From Limisalsivibrio acetivorans (GTDB lineage: Bacteria; Chrysiogenota; Deferribacteres; Deferribacterales; Geovibrionaceae): a stretch of DNA of 64,000 bases. Under the pieces are notes generated by a model. It made no database searches, was not told the DNA's origin, and saw only the letters and a program-made list of their open reading frames with translations. Where the stretch lies: positions 1,212,930 through 1,276,929 of the forward strand of contig NZ_ATWF01000001.1 in NCBI RefSeq assembly GCF_000421105.1. The letters run 5' to 3'. The position numbers and the translations under genes are program-made. Positions 55,648 through 64,000 of the stretch are shown here, piece by piece; position 1 is the stretch's first letter; each line of letters opens with the position of its first letter.

Positions 55648-55846
55648 TGGTTAATAAATGCCCCGCTTCTTGTTGTTCATTCGATCTGTTTTTGTATCGA
55701 CTGAACTGTTTGGATTATAGCTATTAATATGTAGTATGGAACGTTCTGTCAAGTTTTTATGTAAATAGAAATTATTACAATAAATGTTAAAACGGCTAAT
55801 TTTTCTCTTGAATATATACTTGTCAAATTCGACGGGATATTCTATT

Positions 55847-55876
55847 TTGACACGAGCGGTCAAGTTGCGCTTATTA
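55847..55876 (+). promoter_or_regulatory. Promoter with inverted repeat upstream of nitronate-monooxygenase-like gene
   Basis: TTGACA (55847-55852) and TTATTA (55871-55876), spacer 18. TTGAC (55847-55851) and GTCAA (55859-55863) form an inverted repeat overlapping the -35, a possible operator. Confidence 0.4.
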
Positions 55877-55912
55877 ATAATATATTCAAATAAAACTACG
55901 GAGTATGAACTT

Positions 55913-57343
55913 ATGGAAAACCCCGTTATTATACAGGGTGGCATGGGTGCCGCAGTCTCGAACTGGCGGCTGGCGAAAGAGGTGTCTCTGAATGGTCAGC
56001 TCGGTGTTATCTCCGGCACTGCTATGGACATAATCCTCGTAAGAAGGCTTCAGGAAGGTGACGAAGGCGGTCATATGAGAAGAGCCCTCGCCGCTTTCCC
56101 ATTTCAGGAATGTGCTGAAAAGATTATTGAAAAGTTTTATGTAGAAGGCGGTATCGAAAGCGGCAAAGAGTACGCCAGGATACCTATGTTCAGTATGGAA
56201 CCCCCTGTGGAGCTTCTGGAATTGACTGTTGCGGCCAACTTTGTAGAGGTATTCCTTGCAAAGGAGGGGCATGAGGGCGTTGTTGGGATAAACCTTCTTG
56301 AGAAGATACAGCTTCCTAACCTTGCTTCCCTTTACGGAGCGATGCTGGGTGGTGTGGACTATGTTATTATGGGTGCTGGAATCCCCAGGGAGATTCCCGG
56401 TATACTCGACAAATTCAGCAGGGGCGAGGATGCCTCCATGAAGATAAATGTGGAAGGGGCAAAGGTTGATGACAGCTTCGTTATGAATTTCAGTCCCTCA
56501 GCACTTTTCGGCAGCGACCTCCCCATGCTTTCAAGGCCCAAGTTTCTCGCCATAATATCCTCAAACGTTCTTGCCACTACGATGGTTAAGAAGGCGACAG
56601 GAAAGGTGGATGGGCTTGTTATAGAATACCCCAGTGCAGGCGGACACAACGCACCCCCAAGGGGCGGAATGAAGCTCGATGAATCTGGTGAGCCTATCTA
56701 CGGCGATAAGGACAGGATAGACCTAGAGAAGATAAAGGGGCTCTCCGTACCCTTCTGGCTGGCTGGTGGCTATGAGAAGTACGAAAAACTTAAAGAGGCT
56801 TTCAGCATGGGCGCCGTTGGCGTTCAGGTGGGAACTGCCTTTGCATTCTGCCGTGAGTCCGGTCTTGATGAAAAGCTCAGAAACGCTATCCTCAGATTCG
56901 GAAAGTTCGAGGTAAAGACAGACCCCCTCGCATCGCCCACAGGGTTCCCCTTTAAGGTGCTTCGGGTTCTTGATACCTTGTCCGAGCTATCCGAATACCT
57001 CGCAAGACCAAGAATCTGCAACCTCGGCTATCTGCGCACACTCTTCCGTAAGGAGGATGGAACAGTGGGATACCGCTGCCCCGCAGAGCCTGTTAAGGCT
57101 TATATCGCCAAGGGAGGACCCGTTGAGGAGACCGAAGGGCGCAAGTGCCTCTGCAACGGTCTCCTTGCGAATATCGGGCATGCGAGTGAGTATATGAACG
57201 GATACATTGAGAAGCCCCTTGTAACAGCAGGCTCATACTTCGAGCTCATTAAGGAATACATAAGCCGGGGGGAGTATAACTTCGGTGCGTCGGATGTCAT
57301 CGAAACAATCCTTGGTGAGCGAGAGCCGGGTACAGTCGGCTGA
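55913..57343 (+). CDS. Nitronate monooxygenase-like flavoenzyme
   Basis: A 476-residue FMN-dependent TIM-barrel enzyme. It starts at the family N-terminus MENPVIIQGGMGAAVSNWRLAKEVS. FMN-binding pieces include GVDYVIMGAGIPREIPG, VIEYPSAGGHNAPPRGG and FWLAGGYEKYEKLKEAFSMGAVGVQVGTAFAFC. It is about 120 residues longer than classic nitronate monooxygenases. The extra C-terminal part has cysteines (RKCLCNGLLANIGH, RICNLGYL), a feature of an uncharacterised subgroup. The reaction is therefore not certain. ATG 55913 follows GGAG; the frame upstream (43 codons) lacks a ribosome site. Confidence 0.82.
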   Translation: MENPVIIQGGMGAAVSNWRLAKEVSLNGQLGVISGTAMDIILVRRLQEGDEGGHMRRALAAFPFQECAEKIIEKFYVEGGIESGKEYARIPMFSMEPPVELLELTVAANFVEVFLAKEGHEGVVGINLLEKIQLPNLASLYGAMLGGVDYVIMGAGIPREIPGILDKFSRGEDASMKINVEGAKVDDSFVMNFSPSALFGSDLPMLSRPKFLAIISSNVLATTMVKKATGKVDGLVIEYPSAGGHNAPPRGGMKLDESGEPIYGDKDRIDLEKIKGLSVPFWLAGGYEKYEKLKEAFSMGAVGVQVGTAFAFCRESGLDEKLRNAILRFGKFEVKTDPLASPTGFPFKVLRVLDTLSELSEYLARPRICNLGYLRTLFRKEDGTVGYRCPAEPVKAYIAKGGPVEETEGRKCLCNGLLANIGHASEYMNGYIEKPLVTAGSYFELIKEYISRGEYNFGASDVIETILGEREPGTVG

Positions 57344-57373
57344 TAAAATACTGATAAAATAATGATTATCAAT

Positions 57374-57398
57374 AGCGGGCTCTGTGCCCGCTTTTTTT
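57374..57398 (+). terminator. Rho-independent terminator
   Basis: AGCGGGC (57374-57380) and GCCCGCT (57386-57392) with a 5-base loop and seven Ts. It ends the nitronate-monooxygenase-like gene. Confidence 0.9.
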
Positions 57399-57616
57399 AT
57401 GAGCATGTGCTGGGTAAAGACGTGCTAAACATGAGTATTTATGTCCTTTTGACAATGATATTATATTTCAACCGTCTGCTTATACCGTAAGAACCTAACA
57501 GCTATAGAATTATCAATACACTTTATTTTTACAAAATTAAAACAATATGTTGAAAACGAACTGCTTTGGGTTTATTTTAAATGTGTGAGTCAAAATATAC
57601 AAATGAGGTAATTCTG

Positions 57617-59566
57617 ATGAAATGCCTATCTATCAAGAAGAAGTTGATTGTTTTCGTTGCTGTTTCGGCTTTTGTGGTTCTGGGGCTTCTGTATTTCTAT
57701 CTTGGCACAATTACATCAAAGATTGAGCAGAATGTTTTTGCGGACACTGCAGATGATGTTACCTATCTGTTCAGGCAAAAGGTCAATACCAAAAAGGAGA
57801 TAGGTCTTACTAATGCAATCAGTATCGGAAGTGATCGTGGTGTAACAACGGCGATGGTTATTCAGGACAGAAACCTTGCCTATGACAGCCTTGCAACGGT
57901 AACCGAGCTTTTCAAACAGTATACTGATTATAACAACGTAAAGATTCATCTTCATACGGAAGATGTTAAATCTTTCCTGAGAAGCTGGCGTCCGGACAAG
58001 AATGGAGATGATCTCAGCGGATTTAGACAGACTATACTAAAGGTTAAGGAGACTGAAAAGCCTTTTGCCGCCTTCGAAATAGGCAGGGCTGGTCTAACCC
58101 TCCGGGCTTTGGCGCCGATTAAGTCAAACGGCCGATACATAGGCTCCCTTGAGTTTATTCAGGGTCTTAATTCGGTGGTTAAGGAGCTTGCGGATCGGGA
58201 TGTTTCGGTTCTTGTGCTTATGGATGATAAGTTTCTGGATATCGCCGATGAATCAAGGGACAATCCGAGACTCAAAAACTATGTCGTATCCCAAAAGGTT
58301 ATGGATGAAGGGCTCATTAAGGCACTTTCAGGTTCAGATTTAGACTCTGTTTTCTCAAAGGATTACACGTTGGTTAAGGATTACTTCGTTGTCACAGAAC
58401 CGCTTAATGATCTCAACGATGAGAAGATCGGTTACTTTGTTATAGCTAAGCCGAAGAAGGCTGTGCTTAAAGAGGTGGACGAGGCGAACAATATCATAAC
58501 CGTTTTCCTGATAGCGGCAGTGGTTCTTGTGGCGATCATTCTGGCTATCATTATAGTTGCTCTCAATAAACTTGTCTTTAAAAGGGTTAGCGAACTCTCC
58601 GGAATATTCAAGGATATTTCCGAAGGTGAAGGGGATCTCACAAGGCGCATCGGCTCGGATAAATGCGATGAGCTGGGCGAGCTTTCCATGTATTTCGATA
58701 AATTTATTGAGGCTATCAATCAGATTGTAGGCGAGGTTAAGGCAAACTCCGCCAGCGTTGCCTCCGGAAATACCCAACTCGCCTCCACCACCGAAGAGCT
58801 CAGCCGCACCTTCACAGACCAGGCTGCACAGGTTTCAAGCGTAGCCGCCGCCATGGAGGAGATGAGCACATCTGCAAACGAGATCAACGACAGCCTTTCA
58901 TACTCCATTGAAAACGCCGAGACAGCCTCAACCAAGGTTCAGGATGGAAGAACACAACTGCGGGAGGCTGTGGGCAAGATTGAGGAGATCAAGCAGGAAA
59001 CGTATCACCTTGCTGAATCTGTTAATAAACTCTCGGATTCCTCGGATCAGATCGGCGATATTATAAACGTAATCAACGATATTGCAGACCAGACGAACCT
59101 GCTTGCTCTTAATGCCGCCATCGAAGCAGCAAGGGCTGGCGAAGCGGGTAGAGGCTTTGCCGTTGTCGCAGATGAGGTTCGCAAACTCGCAGAAAGAACC
59201 CAAGGGGCGACCAAGGAGGTCGGCGAAATTATCGGAGCCCTCCAGAGGGAGACAAAGTCCGCCTCCAAGAGCATGGAGAGTGCCGAAGAACGAGTGGATG
59301 AGGGCGTTAAAACGATCAACGAGGCGGATGGCTTCTTTAACGAGATTGTTACCGCCGTTGATGATATCAATAAGTCCACAGCTATCATACGCACCGCCAT
59401 TGAGGAGCAGAGCAGAGCTGTGAACGATACCAACGACAACATCCAGGCTATCTCCTCCGGCGTTGAAGAAAGCTCATCGGCGATTAACGAGGTAAACCAT
59501 ACCGTTTCAGACCTCCAGCGTCTGGCCGAGGAACTTGACCTGCTGGTGGGTAAATTCAAAACCTAA
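57617..59566 (+). CDS. Methyl-accepting chemotaxis protein with dCache_3-type sensor
   Basis: 649 residues. TM1 about 9-30. A large periplasmic double-Cache domain (about 35-290) contains [26 protein letters not shown] and [27 protein letters not shown], typical of dCache_3. TM2 (about 297-322), HAMP ([19 protein letters not shown]) and a full signalling hairpin follow. The C-terminus [11 protein letters not shown] lacks a pentapeptide. ATG 57617 follows GAGG; 12 upstream codons are ignored. Ligand unknown. It is a single gene with its own terminator. Confidence 0.95.
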   Translation: MKCLSIKKKLIVFVAVSAFVVLGLLYFYLGTITSKIEQNVFADTADDVTYLFRQKVNTKKEIGLTNAISIGSDRGVTTAMVIQDRNLAYDSLATVTELFKQYTDYNNVKIHLHTEDVKSFLRSWRPDKNGDDLSGFRQTILKVKETEKPFAAFEIGRAGLTLRALAPIKSNGRYIGSLEFIQGLNSVVKELADRDVSVLVLMDDKFLDIADESRDNPRLKNYVVSQKVMDEGLIKALSGSDLDSVFSKDYTLVKDYFVVTEPLNDLNDEKIGYFVIAKPKKAVLKEVDEANNIITVFLIAAVVLVAIILAIIIVALNKLVFKRVSELSGIFKDISEGEGDLTRRIGSDKCDELGELSMYFDKFIEAINQIVGEVKANSASVASGNTQLASTTEELSRTFTDQAAQVSSVAAAMEEMSTSANEINDSLSYSIENAETASTKVQDGRTQLREAVGKIEEIKQETYHLAESVNKLSDSSDQIGDIINVINDIADQTNLLALNAAIEAARAGEAGRGFAVVADEVRKLAERTQGATKEVGEIIGALQRETKSASKSMESAEERVDEGVKTINEADGFFNEIVTAVDDINKSTAIIRTAIEEQSRAVNDTNDNIQAISSGVEESSSAINEVNHTVSDLQRLAEELDLLVGKFKT

Positions 59567-59590
59567 TTAAAAAAATAAACTCCTTGTTTT

Positions 59591-59622
59591 ACGGGGGCTC
59601 AGAGGGCCCCCTTTATTTTTTT
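59591..59622 (+). terminator. Rho-independent terminator
   Basis: GGGGGC (59593-59598) and GCCCCC (59606-59611) followed by a T-rich run, after the chemoreceptor gene. Confidence 0.88.
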
Positions 59623-59755
59623 AAATTCCTTCTGTTGATCAATCCGCAATATTACCCTAAAATCACTCGTTCTGAGTGTACGCCGTATTCACCTGCCGAT
59701 GAATACATATATCAGCAGGGGATATTCCTTATTCTTTAAGTAATTATACCAGTGT

Positions 59756-59791
59756 TTTCAGGAGAGCGAACCGGGTTCGGTGCGCCTGAAA
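59756..59791 (+). promoter_or_regulatory. Two-tier stem-loop in the uraA-upp leader
   Basis: The outer stem TTTCAGG/CCTGAAA (59756-59762, 59785-59791) encloses the inner stem CGAAC/GTTCG (59767-59771, 59775-59779). It lies 64 bases before the uraA start. It could be a protein-binding or ligand-binding leader element; it matches no riboswitch class that I can name. Confidence 0.4.
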
Positions 59792-59854
59792 GTGCGGCAA
59801 ATGGTGGGTATCGGCTCCTTCGGAACAGCGAAAATCAACAGGAGGCGATATTCT

Positions 59855-61087
59855 ATGCAGGAAGCTCAAGGTTTCAAAAAACTCATTCTTGGCGTGCAGA
59901 TGCTCTTTGTGGCATTCGGCGCACTCGTTCTGGTTCCACTGCTCACAGGGCTGGATCCTTCCATTGCCCTTTTCACAGCAGGGATCGGTACACTTATATT
60001 CCAGGTTATAACAAAGAACACGGTTCCGGTGTTTCTTGCCAGTTCCTTCGCATTCATTGCTCCGATTCAGTACTCTATTAAAAATTTCGGCTACGGCGAA
60101 ACCTTCGGTGCCCTTGCATTTGCGGGTCTTTCCTACATCCTTTTCAGTTTTCTTGCCAAGCAGGGTGGTGTTAAGGCCATTGAGAAGTACCTTCCTCCCA
60201 TAGTTACCGGCCCCGTTATCATGGTAATCGGTCTGACCCTCGCTCCCGTTGCTGTTAATATGGCAAAGAGCTTCGACGGCAGCGGAAACCTCGACCAGAA
60301 AGCAGTTATCATCTCTGCGGTATCACTCATAACCGCTATCCTTGTAGTTACTTACGGCAAGAAACTTTTCAGCCTTATCCCCATACTCACAGGTATCGTT
60401 GCGGGCTATCTCCTTTCCCTTGTAATGGGTGTTGTGAGCTTTGACCCGATAGCGAATGCGAGCTGGTTTGCACTCCCCTGGGTTGAGGCTGCAAAGAGCG
60501 GAAGCTTTGAGTTCCCCATATTCGACCTTGCTGCGATACTCTATATCCTCCCCGTGGCTATTGCACCCGCCATTGAGCACGTAGGCGATGTTCTCGCCAT
60601 CAGCTCCGCCACCGGAAAAGATTATCTCAAGCAGCCCGGTCTTCATAGAACGCTCCTCGGTGATGGTATTGCAACTTCTGCTGCAGGGCTCCTCGGCGGT
60701 CCCCCTAACACCACATATTCAGAGGTTACGGGAGCAGTTGCTCTCACAAAGGCCTTCAACCCCGTTTACATGCGCATTGCCGCTGTTACTGCTATTATCC
60801 TCGCATTTTTCGGTAAACTCGGCGCTGTGCTTAAGACGATACCCGTACCCGTTATGGGCGGAATTATGATCCTCCTTTTCGGAATGATCGCGGCTATTGG
60901 TGTCGGTTCGCTCGTTCGTGCAAAGGTGGACATGAGCCATCCCAGAAACCTCGTGATCGCCTCCGTGGTACTCGTTACTGGTATCGGAAACCTCACCCTT
61001 TCCGTAGGCGATTTCGCCCTAGGCGGCATCGGACTAGCTGGCGTTATTGGTGTTGTACTCAATCTAATTCTTCCCAAGGAGAAATAA
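59855..61087 (+). CDS. uraA: Uracil permease
   Basis: A 410-residue NCS2 (UraA/XanQ) transporter with about 14 membrane segments, importing uracil with protons. Family pieces: KKLILGVQMLFVAFGALVLVPLLTGLDPSIALFTAGIGTLIF, substrate-site IAPAIEHVGDVLAISSATGKDY and LLGGPPNTTYSEVTGAVALTKAFNP. ATG 59855 follows GGAGG; the frame continues 25 codons upstream through the leader structure and is not used. It is directly followed by upp, so the two form a uracil uptake and salvage operon. Confidence 0.95.
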   Translation: MQEAQGFKKLILGVQMLFVAFGALVLVPLLTGLDPSIALFTAGIGTLIFQVITKNTVPVFLASSFAFIAPIQYSIKNFGYGETFGALAFAGLSYILFSFLAKQGGVKAIEKYLPPIVTGPVIMVIGLTLAPVAVNMAKSFDGSGNLDQKAVIISAVSLITAILVVTYGKKLFSLIPILTGIVAGYLLSLVMGVVSFDPIANASWFALPWVEAAKSGSFEFPIFDLAAILYILPVAIAPAIEHVGDVLAISSATGKDYLKQPGLHRTLLGDGIATSAAGLLGGPPNTTYSEVTGAVALTKAFNPVYMRIAAVTAIILAFFGKLGAVLKTIPVPVMGGIMILLFGMIAAIGVGSLVRAKVDMSHPRNLVIASVVLVTGIGNLTLSVGDFALGGIGLAGVIGVVLNLILPKEK

Positions 61088-61726
61088 ATGTCTGAACATC
61101 CCAACCTGACGGTAATAAGCCACCCCCTTATTAAGCACAAGCTTCGCTACATAAGGGATAAGAAAACCCCTAAGAAGGAATTCAAGGAGCTTGTGGACGA
61201 GGTTGCCATGCTCATGGCGTATGAGATAACCTCGGACTTCCCCCTCAGGAAGGTAAAGATCAAGACCCCGATGTGTGATATGGACGCAGAGGAGGTCTCC
61301 GGTAAGAAGGTTGTTCTCGTGCCTATCCTCCGTGCGGGACTTGGTATGGTGGATGGTGTGATGAAGCTTATCCCTTCCGCCAGAATAGGGCACATCGGCC
61401 TGTATCGTGATCACGATACCCTCCAGCCTGTACAGTACTACTTCAAGATTCCAACCCACTGCGAAGACAGGGATTTCATCCTGATAGACCCTATGCTTGC
61501 TACGGGTGGATCTGCCGCTGCCGCAGCTCAGATGCTCAAGGAAGAGGGTGCAAAATCCATCAAATTCATGAGCCTTATCGCCGCACCCGAGGGTGTCCGT
61601 GCCTTCTATGAGGCGCACCCCGACATAAAGGTGTATACAGCGTCTCTGGACGAAAAGCTCAACGAGGTTGGCTATATCGTGCCCGGTCTTGGTGATGCGG
61701 GGGACAGGCTGTTCGGGACTAAATAA
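61088..61726 (+). CDS. upp: Uracil phosphoribosyltransferase
   Basis: Converts uracil and PRPP to UMP. At 212 residues, it has the PRPP loop [17 protein letters not shown] and the uracil-binding C-terminal [14 protein letters not shown]-terminal [21 protein letters not shown] and [13 protein letters not shown] are also canonical. The start codon follows the uraA stop directly (TAA then ATG), so they are coupled. Confidence 0.98.
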   Translation: MSEHPNLTVISHPLIKHKLRYIRDKKTPKKEFKELVDEVAMLMAYEITSDFPLRKVKIKTPMCDMDAEEVSGKKVVLVPILRAGLGMVDGVMKLIPSARIGHIGLYRDHDTLQPVQYYFKIPTHCEDRDFILIDPMLATGGSAAAAAQMLKEEGAKSIKFMSLIAAPEGVRAFYEAHPDIKVYTASLDEKLNEVGYIVPGLGDAGDRLFGTK

Positions 61727-61744
61727 ATGTTGTGGGATTTCCAT

Positions 61745-61803
61745 GGTCTGATTTTATGTATGGAATTTCCCATCCATGGAAATTACATACATAAAATCAG
61801 ACC
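61745..61803. repeat. Long inverted repeat, 26-bp arms
   Basis: The arms 61745-61770 and 61778-61803 are complementary at 25 of 26 positions around the 7-base loop CATCCAT. It begins 18 bases after the upp stop and contains repeat unit 1 in its centre. Confidence 0.9.
61759..61788. repeat. Dispersed palindromic repeat unit 1, copy B
   Basis: 28 of 30 positions match 51662-51691 on the same strand; differences are one G/A in the spacer and one C/A in the right arm. Confidence 0.85.
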
Positions 61804-61804
61804 A

Positions 61805-61835
61805 GGGATATTCTCAGGATGATAAATTTCCCAGA
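61805..61835. repeat. Dispersed palindromic repeat unit 2, copy B
   Basis: 29 of 31 positions match the reverse complement of 51887-51917. Confidence 0.85.
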
Positions 61836-62043
61836 TTATATGGATGAATTTTCCAGATTAAATTAAGGGAGAGGGGGAACTCCCGACTTACACGGGAAAC
61901 CCCCCATCTCTTTGCAAGGGATTAGACAAAGATCTTACCCCCAATGTACAGATTATGCAAACATTTTATGTTTATGAACTAAACGTAATAACCGATGGGT
62001 CAGAACACAATGACCATACAACTGGCTTTAAGTAAAATTATAC

Positions 62044-63003
62044 TTATATATCATCGGTATAGCATGGAATAAAAAGGGAGAAGGATGTGCCAGAACCCTT
62101 TCTGGAGCTTACCTCAATCCGGCCGTGATGCTTCTCCACAATCTCCTTGGCTATAACAAGCCCGAGACCGGTACCCTTGTTCTTAGTGGTGAAGAAAGGT
62201 GTGAAGAGCTTGTGATAGACCGTATCCTCAATGCCTGGTCCGGTATCGGTTATTACGATTCTCAGCATGGGGCTCACTTTGTCCGAGTCTTTATGGCGGT
62301 ATTTTATGGTAGGGTCTATGGAGAGCTCTATGTGTATATCGCCCTCTTTCTGCGCTTCGGCGGCGTTTTTGAGGATGTTATAAACAGCCATAAAGAGCTT
62401 TTCCCTGTCCGCTGTTATCCTGTCCAGATTCCTTACAGCGTGGAGCTTTATATCCACATCGGGGAAGATTATCATCACAGAATCACGCAGATCTGCGGCA
62501 AAATCCTCCATGCTGAACGGTGATATCTCGATACTCATCTCGCTGAGCAAATGTATGTTGCTCAGCATAGATTTTATCCTGCCGCTCTCCTTGAGGATTA
62601 TATCGGTGCACTTCTTCAGGTAATCATCGGATGATTTTGCGGCAATGAGTTGCGCAGTGCCGTCTATGACAGTGAGGGGATTCTTTATCTCGTGCTGGAG
62701 GGAGCTGATATCGACAATATCACCCAGGCTCTGCTTGAACTCGTCTATGACAATAACGACGATCTCCCAACTGACTTCATCGGATCGCAATGTTTTAAGT
62801 CCGTAGGTTCCACGAACGGTTTTGAAGACCAGCTCCTCATCCCTGAGCCTGTCCACAAGGAAACGCCCTACTCTGGATATGCCGGTAGAGGCAAGCTCAT
62901 CCATAAGCATCTCGCCAAGGCGGTTCGCACCTGCTATACTCCCCTCCCCTCTAACATGGATATAGGGGAACGGGATCATCTCGGGATTATCAATGCCGCT
63001 CAA
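62044..63003 (-). CDS. Soluble NtrB-like sensor histidine kinase
   Basis: 319 residues with no membrane segment. A short PAS-like N-terminus (about 1-90: FPYIHVRGEGSIAGANRLGEMLMDEL) precedes the phosphorylation helix with the H-box LQHEIKNPLTVIDG. The ATPase domain follows: N-box NILKNAAEAQKEG, G1 DTGPGIED, F-box FTPFFTTKNKGTGLGL. Motifs resemble the NtrB group. The start is TTG 63003, overlapping the stop of the PBP gene (TTGA); a later ATG is at 62979. No response regulator is adjacent, so it may be orphan and could pair with the orphan regulators at 23.3-24.7 kb. Confidence 0.88.
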   Translation of the reverse strand: MSGIDNPEMIPFPYIHVRGEGSIAGANRLGEMLMDELASTGISRVGRFLVDRLRDEELVFKTVRGTYGLKTLRSDEVSWEIVVIVIDEFKQSLGDIVDISSLQHEIKNPLTVIDGTAQLIAAKSSDDYLKKCTDIILKESGRIKSMLSNIHLLSEMSIEISPFSMEDFAADLRDSVMIIFPDVDIKLHAVRNLDRITADREKLFMAVYNILKNAAEAQKEGDIHIELSIDPTIKYRHKDSDKVSPMLRIVITDTGPGIEDTVYHKLFTPFFTTKNKGTGLGLVIAKEIVEKHHGRIEVSSRKGSGTSFSLFIPCYTDDI

Positions 63004-64000
63004 TTCGCCTTACCCGTATCGAAGGGCTCAAAGTGGAAGTTGCGAGAGAAGCTGTCCGTGATCTTTCTGGTATCCGTATCTATCTTTTTGTAAACAACAT
63101 CATCGGAAACGGGGAACAGGGCATATTCGAACATGTCCGTAACGTTCTTGGTGTATTCCACCCATGCGGGCAGAGCTGTGTTTGAGCCGGTTCGGACGTT
63201 TCCTATCTTGCGGAAGTCATCGAAGCCGACCCATACTCCGTTTACCAGGTTCGGCATGTAGCCGACAAACCATGTATCCTTAAAGTCGTTGGTTGTTCCG
63301 GTTTTACCGCCGATAGGGCGGGGGATGACCTTTGCACGCCTGCCTGTGCCGTGCTCAACAACGTTTCGCATCATATCTGTCATGATCTGGGCCGTGGCAG
63401 GGCGTATGGTTTCTATGGGCTCGGAAGGCTCGTTCTCTGCGATAACCTCACCGTTTATATCCTCAACCTTTGTTACGTACAGGGGCTCCACTCTATGCCC
63501 GAGATTCGGGAAAACACTGAATGCGAAAACCATCTCTATGAGCGGTGCCGTGCCTGAGCCGATGCTGGTGGAAAGGTCACGTTCCAGCTTCTCCGTAAGA
63601 CCAAAACGCTGGGCATAGCGGAGGATGTTGCCGATACCTATATCCTCGGCAACCTTGATAGTTACGATATTTCTGGACTTCGTCAGCGCCTCTTTGAGGG
63701 TTGTGAGACCGAAGAACTTGCCCGAATAGTTCTCAGGCTTCCAGTACTCCCCCTCCTCTTCCATCGCCTTCACAACGGGAGCATCAAAGACCTCGGTGTT
63801 TATCTCATACTCCGTTTCAAGCGCAGTGGAGTACACTATGGGCTTGAACAGAGAGCCCACCTGTCTCTTCGCCTGAACGGAACGGTTGAACATCGATTTC
63901 CGGTAATCGAATCCTCCCACCATGGCGTATATCTCCCCCGTTGCGGGATCTGCAGAGATAAGACCGGTCTCAAGCTCCGGGATCTGCTCAAGGGAGTACC
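63000..64000 (-). CDS. Class A penicillin-binding protein (PBP1A), C-terminal part
   Basis: Runs off the right end of the window. The visible 330 or so residues are the transpeptidase domain. The nucleophile Ser lies in RQVGSLFKPIVYS (SxxK), the second motif in LTKSRNIVTI (SxN), and the third in IGGKTGTTND (KTGT). The upstream part LISADPATGEIYAMVGGFDYRKSMFNRSVQ joins on before it. These cross-link peptidoglycan in the periplasm; the glycosyltransferase domain would lie outside the window. The stop overlaps the next gene, the histidine kinase, which probably shares the transcript. Confidence 0.95.
   Translation of the reverse strand, partial: YSLEQIPELETGLISADPATGEIYAMVGGFDYRKSMFNRSVQAKRQVGSLFKPIVYSTALETEYEINTEVFDAPVVKAMEEEGEYWKPENYSGKFFGLTTLKEALTKSRNIVTIKVAEDIGIGNILRYAQRFGLTEKLERDLSTSIGSGTAPLIEMVFAFSVFPNLGHRVEPLYVTKVEDINGEVIAENEPSEPIETIRPATAQIMTDMMRNVVEHGTGRRAKVIPRPIGGKTGTTNDFKDTWFVGYMPNLVNGVWVGFDDFRKIGNVRTGSNTALPAWVEYTKNVTDMFEYALFPVSDDVVYKKIDTDTRKITDSFSRNFHFEPFDTGKAN

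Larger units (their letters stand above)
61727..62043. other. 317-base gap with large hairpin and shared repeats
   Basis: Contains the 59-base hairpin at 61745-61803, repeat unit 1 (61759-61788) inside it and repeat unit 2 (61805-61835). A G/C-rich hairpin follows near 61866-61910 (GGGGGAACTCCC... GGGAAACCCCCC). No gene seen. Confidence 0.65.

Noticed and set aside
59756-59854. Known riboswitch class in the uraA leader
   Set aside because: I compared it with glycine, ZTP, ykkC-type and THF patterns and none fits; only an unclassified structure is reported.

Overview
The window comes from a motile Gram-negative bacterium with a moderate-GC chromosome. It encodes lipoproteins, periplasmic LytM peptidases, a class A penicillin-binding protein, type IV pilus parts and five chemoreceptors. 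Formate transport, a Tat-exported molybdoenzyme, two peroxiredoxins, hemerythrin and a c-type-heme chemoreceptor suggest anaerobic or microaerobic respiration. This would suit a Deferribacterota-like or deltaproteobacteria-like lineage, but that placement is an inference; there is no rRNA or other phylogenetic anchor in the window.

Layout. 1-2.4 kb: the tail of an unknown gene, a beta-hydroxyacid dehydrogenase and RtcB. 2.4-3.5 kb: an intact IS30-family element. 3.7-11.2 kb: three chemoreceptors around an hflX/NTF2-like pair; hflX seems to lack a normal start codon. 11.7-16.4 kb: exported rhodanese, a MarR regulator with a palindrome over its promoter, a four-PAS diguanylate cyclase and a threonine aldolase. 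16.4-23.2 kb: an ACT/deformylase/hydroxyacid dehydrogenase operon, ClpC overlapping an unusual PanE-Nudix fusion, and a MarC membrane protein. 23.3-26.6 kb: two orphan response regulators (one frameshifted in a G7 tract) and an HD-GYP phosphodiesterase. 26.8-33.5 kb: 1-Cys peroxiredoxin, a Fur/PerR regulator, a FocA-like channel, a Tat molybdoenzyme, a YgjP-like metalloprotease, an unlisted 54-residue membrane protein, and a LysR gene divergent from an MFS/tautomerase pair.

33.5-51.3 kb is an envelope and surface region. It holds a cyclophilin lipoprotein, two paralogous membrane-anchored LytM peptidases, hemerythrin, a prepilin, and an overlapping pair encoding a TPR/CsgG-like lipoprotein and a 1412-residue exported mosaic protein. 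It also has a 39-bp tandem repeat, ProS, a large MscS channel and PilB-PilC. I consider the lipoprotein/giant-protein pair the best candidate for an undescribed system. 51.3-64 kb: a noncoding repeat island, a heme-c chemoreceptor, AhpC-type peroxiredoxin with a palindromic operator candidate, a DUF3833 lipoprotein, PilZ protein, nitronate-monooxygenase-like enzyme, a fifth chemoreceptor, uraA-upp, a second repeat island, a histidine kinase and the end of PBP1A.

Links between genes: diguanylate cyclase, HD-GYP and PilZ proteins make, degrade and read c-di-GMP, which commonly controls pili and motility, both represented here. Two peroxiredoxins, rhodanese, the Fur/PerR regulator and hemerythrin point to oxidant and oxygen handling. 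uraA-upp salvages uracil. Two intergenic islands 10 kb apart share two noncoding repeat units, evidence for a dispersed palindromic repeat family.
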